A DNA stretch of 64,000 bases from Rubellimicrobium roseum (lineage in GTDB: Bacteria; Pseudomonadota; Alphaproteobacteria; Rhodobacterales; Rhodobacteraceae), in assembly GCF_006152145.1 (NCBI RefSeq), contig NZ_VDFV01000002.1:186001-250000 (forward strand), written 5' to 3'. The notes beneath the pieces were generated by a model, which was given only the letters and a program-made list of their open reading frames with translations, had not been told where the DNA came from and ran no database searches. Of this stretch, positions 62,377 to 64,000 are shown piece after piece; positions within the stretch are counted from its first letter, which is position 1; each line of letters opens with the position of its first letter. A program made the translations under genes and the position numbers.

Positions 62377-62380
<4 letters not shown>

Positions 62381-64000
62381 TCGGCGGCCTCCGTCGTCAG
62401 GTCGGGCGTCAGGTCGGGCGTCAGGTCGATGTCACGGGCGAGGAAGCCGCCGGACTGGCGGCTCCAGAGGCGGGCGTAGAGGCCGCCCTGGGCCAGAAGC
62501 TCGTCATGGGTGCCGTCCTCGACGATGCGGCCGCCGTCGAGCACCACGATGCGGTCCATGCGGGCGATGGTGGACAGGCGGTGCGCGATGGCGATGACCG
62601 TCTTGCCCTCCATCATCGTGGCGAGCGTGCCCTGGATGGCGGCCTCCACCTCGGAGTCGAGCGCGGAGGTCGCCTCGTCGAGCACGAGGATGGGCGCATC
62701 CTTGAGGATCACGCGGGCGAGCGCGATGCGCTGGCGCTGGCCGCCCGACAGCTTCACCCCGCGTTCGCCCACCTTGGCGTCGTAGCCGCGGTTGCCGTCC
62801 GAGTCCTCCAGCCGGAGGATGAAGTCATGCGCCTCGGCCTGCCGGGCGGCGGCGATCATCTGGTCCTCGGTGGCGTCAGGCCGTCCGTAGAGCAGGTTCT
62901 CGCGCACCGTGCGGTGCAGGAGGGACGATTCCTGCTGGACCATGCCGATGGCCGAGCGCAGCGAATCCTGCGTGACGCCCCGGATGTCCTGGCCGTCGAT
63001 GAGGATGGCGCCGCCCTCGGCGTCGTAGAAGCGCAGGAGGAGCTTGACGAGCGTCGACTTGCCCGCGCCCGAGCGGCCCACGAGGCCCACCTTCTGGCGG
63101 GGGGCCACCATCAGGTCCAGGTGGTCGAGGCCGCCCGAGTCGCGGCCGTAGTGGTGGGTGAGGTCGCGCAGCTCGATCCGGCCCTCGGTCACGTGGAGCG
63201 GCGTGGCATCCGGCGCGTCGAGCAGGGTGATGGGCTGGGCGATGGTCTCCATGCCCTCCTGCACGGTGCCGAGCGAGCGGAAGAAGTCCGACACCGACAG
63301 CATGATCCAGCCGGACATGTTGGAGATCCGCAGCACCAGCGCCGAGGCCGCGGCCACGATGCCCACGGTGGCGAGGCCCCCGGTCCAGAGCCAGATGGCC
63401 CAGCCCACCACGCCCACGATCAGCACGCCGTTCAGGAGCGTCAGCACGATGTCCATGATCGTGAAAAGCCGCATCTCGCGCTGGAAGGTCTCGCGCGTCC
63501 GGGCGATGGCCTCGCGCGCGTCAAGCAGCTCGCGGTCGCCCTGGGCGAACATCTTGACCGAATGGATGTTGGTGTAGGCGTCCACGACGCGGCCGTTGAC
63601 CGCGCTGCGGGCGCTGGAGGAGGCCTCGGAGGCGGGGCCGATGCGGCGCACGACCCAGCGCACGAGGAGCGCATAGGGAATGAGCCAGAGCGTGAGCGGG
63701 ATCAGGAGCCGGGGGTCGGCGACCCAGAGCAGGACGGCGGCACCCGCGATGTAGGAGATCGCGTAGGCGATGGCGTCGAAGACGTTGTAGATCGCGTCGC
63801 CCGCCGCTGGGGGGGCCTGCATGACGCGGTTGGCGATGCGGCCGGCGAAGTCGCCCTCGAACCACCCCACCGACTGGCGCAGGACGTGGCCATGGGCGCG
63901 CCAGCGGATCAGGGTGCCGAAGTTCGGCAGGATCGCGTTGTTCAGGAGCAGCGCCTGGACCCCGAAGATGAAGGGGCGCACCAAGAGCACGAAGGCCGCG
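62377..64000 (-). CDS. ABC exporter half-transporter (5' end outside window)
   Basis: About 541 codons are visible; the first part of the membrane domain is beyond the window. The ATPase domain has GLVGRSGAGKST, LSGGQRQRIAL, DAPILVLDEATSALD and AIAHRLST. It is clearly related to the partner downstream over most of its length, as after a gene duplication. The C-terminus carries the repeat DLTPDLTPDLT, from a 12-base tandem repeat at 62395-62430, just before the ATGA overlap with the partner. Confidence 0.92.
62395..62430. repeat. 12-base tandem repeat at the end of the ABC gene
   Basis: CGTCAGGTCGGG is repeated at 62395 and 62407, and a third copy at 62419 differs in the last two bases. It encodes the DLTP repeats near the C-terminus and could vary in number by slippage. 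Confidence 0.8.

Overview
The window is a gene-dense, very GC-rich stretch of an alphaproteobacterial chromosome, most likely from the Rhodobacteraceae (Rhodobacter/Roseobacter group). The evidence is the family-level character of the proteins, the order of several blocks (secA-parvulin-argJ-mutT; rimP-nusA-ylxR-infB; kdsD-lptC-lptA-lptB-hpf-ptsN) and a pstS reading frame that opens with M-F-H-V-K-H encoded by a parS palindrome. I see no phage, insertion sequence, CRISPR array, rRNA or tRNA gene. Both end genes are cut by the window.

Region by region. 1-2.5 kb: a truncated ThuA-like gene, a TauE/SafE-type permease and transaldolase with an intrinsic terminator. 2.6-8.8 kb: the phosphate regulon operon pstSCAB-phoU-phoB on the minus strand, behind a triple Pho box. 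9-12.6 kb: a luciferase-like flavin oxidoreductase, a GAF-GGDEF diguanylate cyclase, a CobB sirtuin and a GNAT acetyltransferase. 12.9-19.1 kb: histidine utilisation, hutI-hutH-hutG-hutU, with the convergent repressor gene hutC and matching operators at both ends. 19.2-22.4 kb: a lone GAF protein, a lone treZ and a short RNase D. 22.4-26.5 kb: Kdo synthesis and LPS export (kdsD, lptCAB) followed by hpf and ptsN. 27-31.5 kb: galU, kdsB, cysQ and small genes, including alkB. 31.6-36 kb: dnaK, dnaJ, radC. 36-42.1 kb: secA divergent from a parvulin-argJ-mutT operon and a 48-residue small gene. 42.4-48.1 kb: the translation/transcription operon rimP-nusA-ylxR-infB. 48.1-57.2 kb: an orphan solute-binding protein with proline iminopeptidase, ubiG, an acetyltransferase-nitrilase-glutaredoxin-comF group, a methyltransferase-like gene, hemH, gntK and rpe. 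57.2-60.4 kb: two L,D-transpeptidase genes around a CAP-domain lipoprotein, then an RNA methyltransferase. 60.5-64 kb: two tandem, translationally coupled ABC exporter half-transporters.

The gene content is mostly core metabolism and envelope biology; I did not find a clear new multi-gene system. The most interesting signals are regulatory and structural. Two parS-type palindromes lie 27.5 kb apart (one is the first codons of pstS, one follows secA), suggesting an origin-proximal location. A promoter followed by a near-perfect intrinsic terminator precedes rimP-nusA, a possible attenuator. A terminator-like stem separates pstS from pstC. Paired HutC-type operators share an identical core. Two small genes (50 and 48 residues) are candidates in gaps, and one methyltransferase-family protein lacks the SAM glycine-rich loop.
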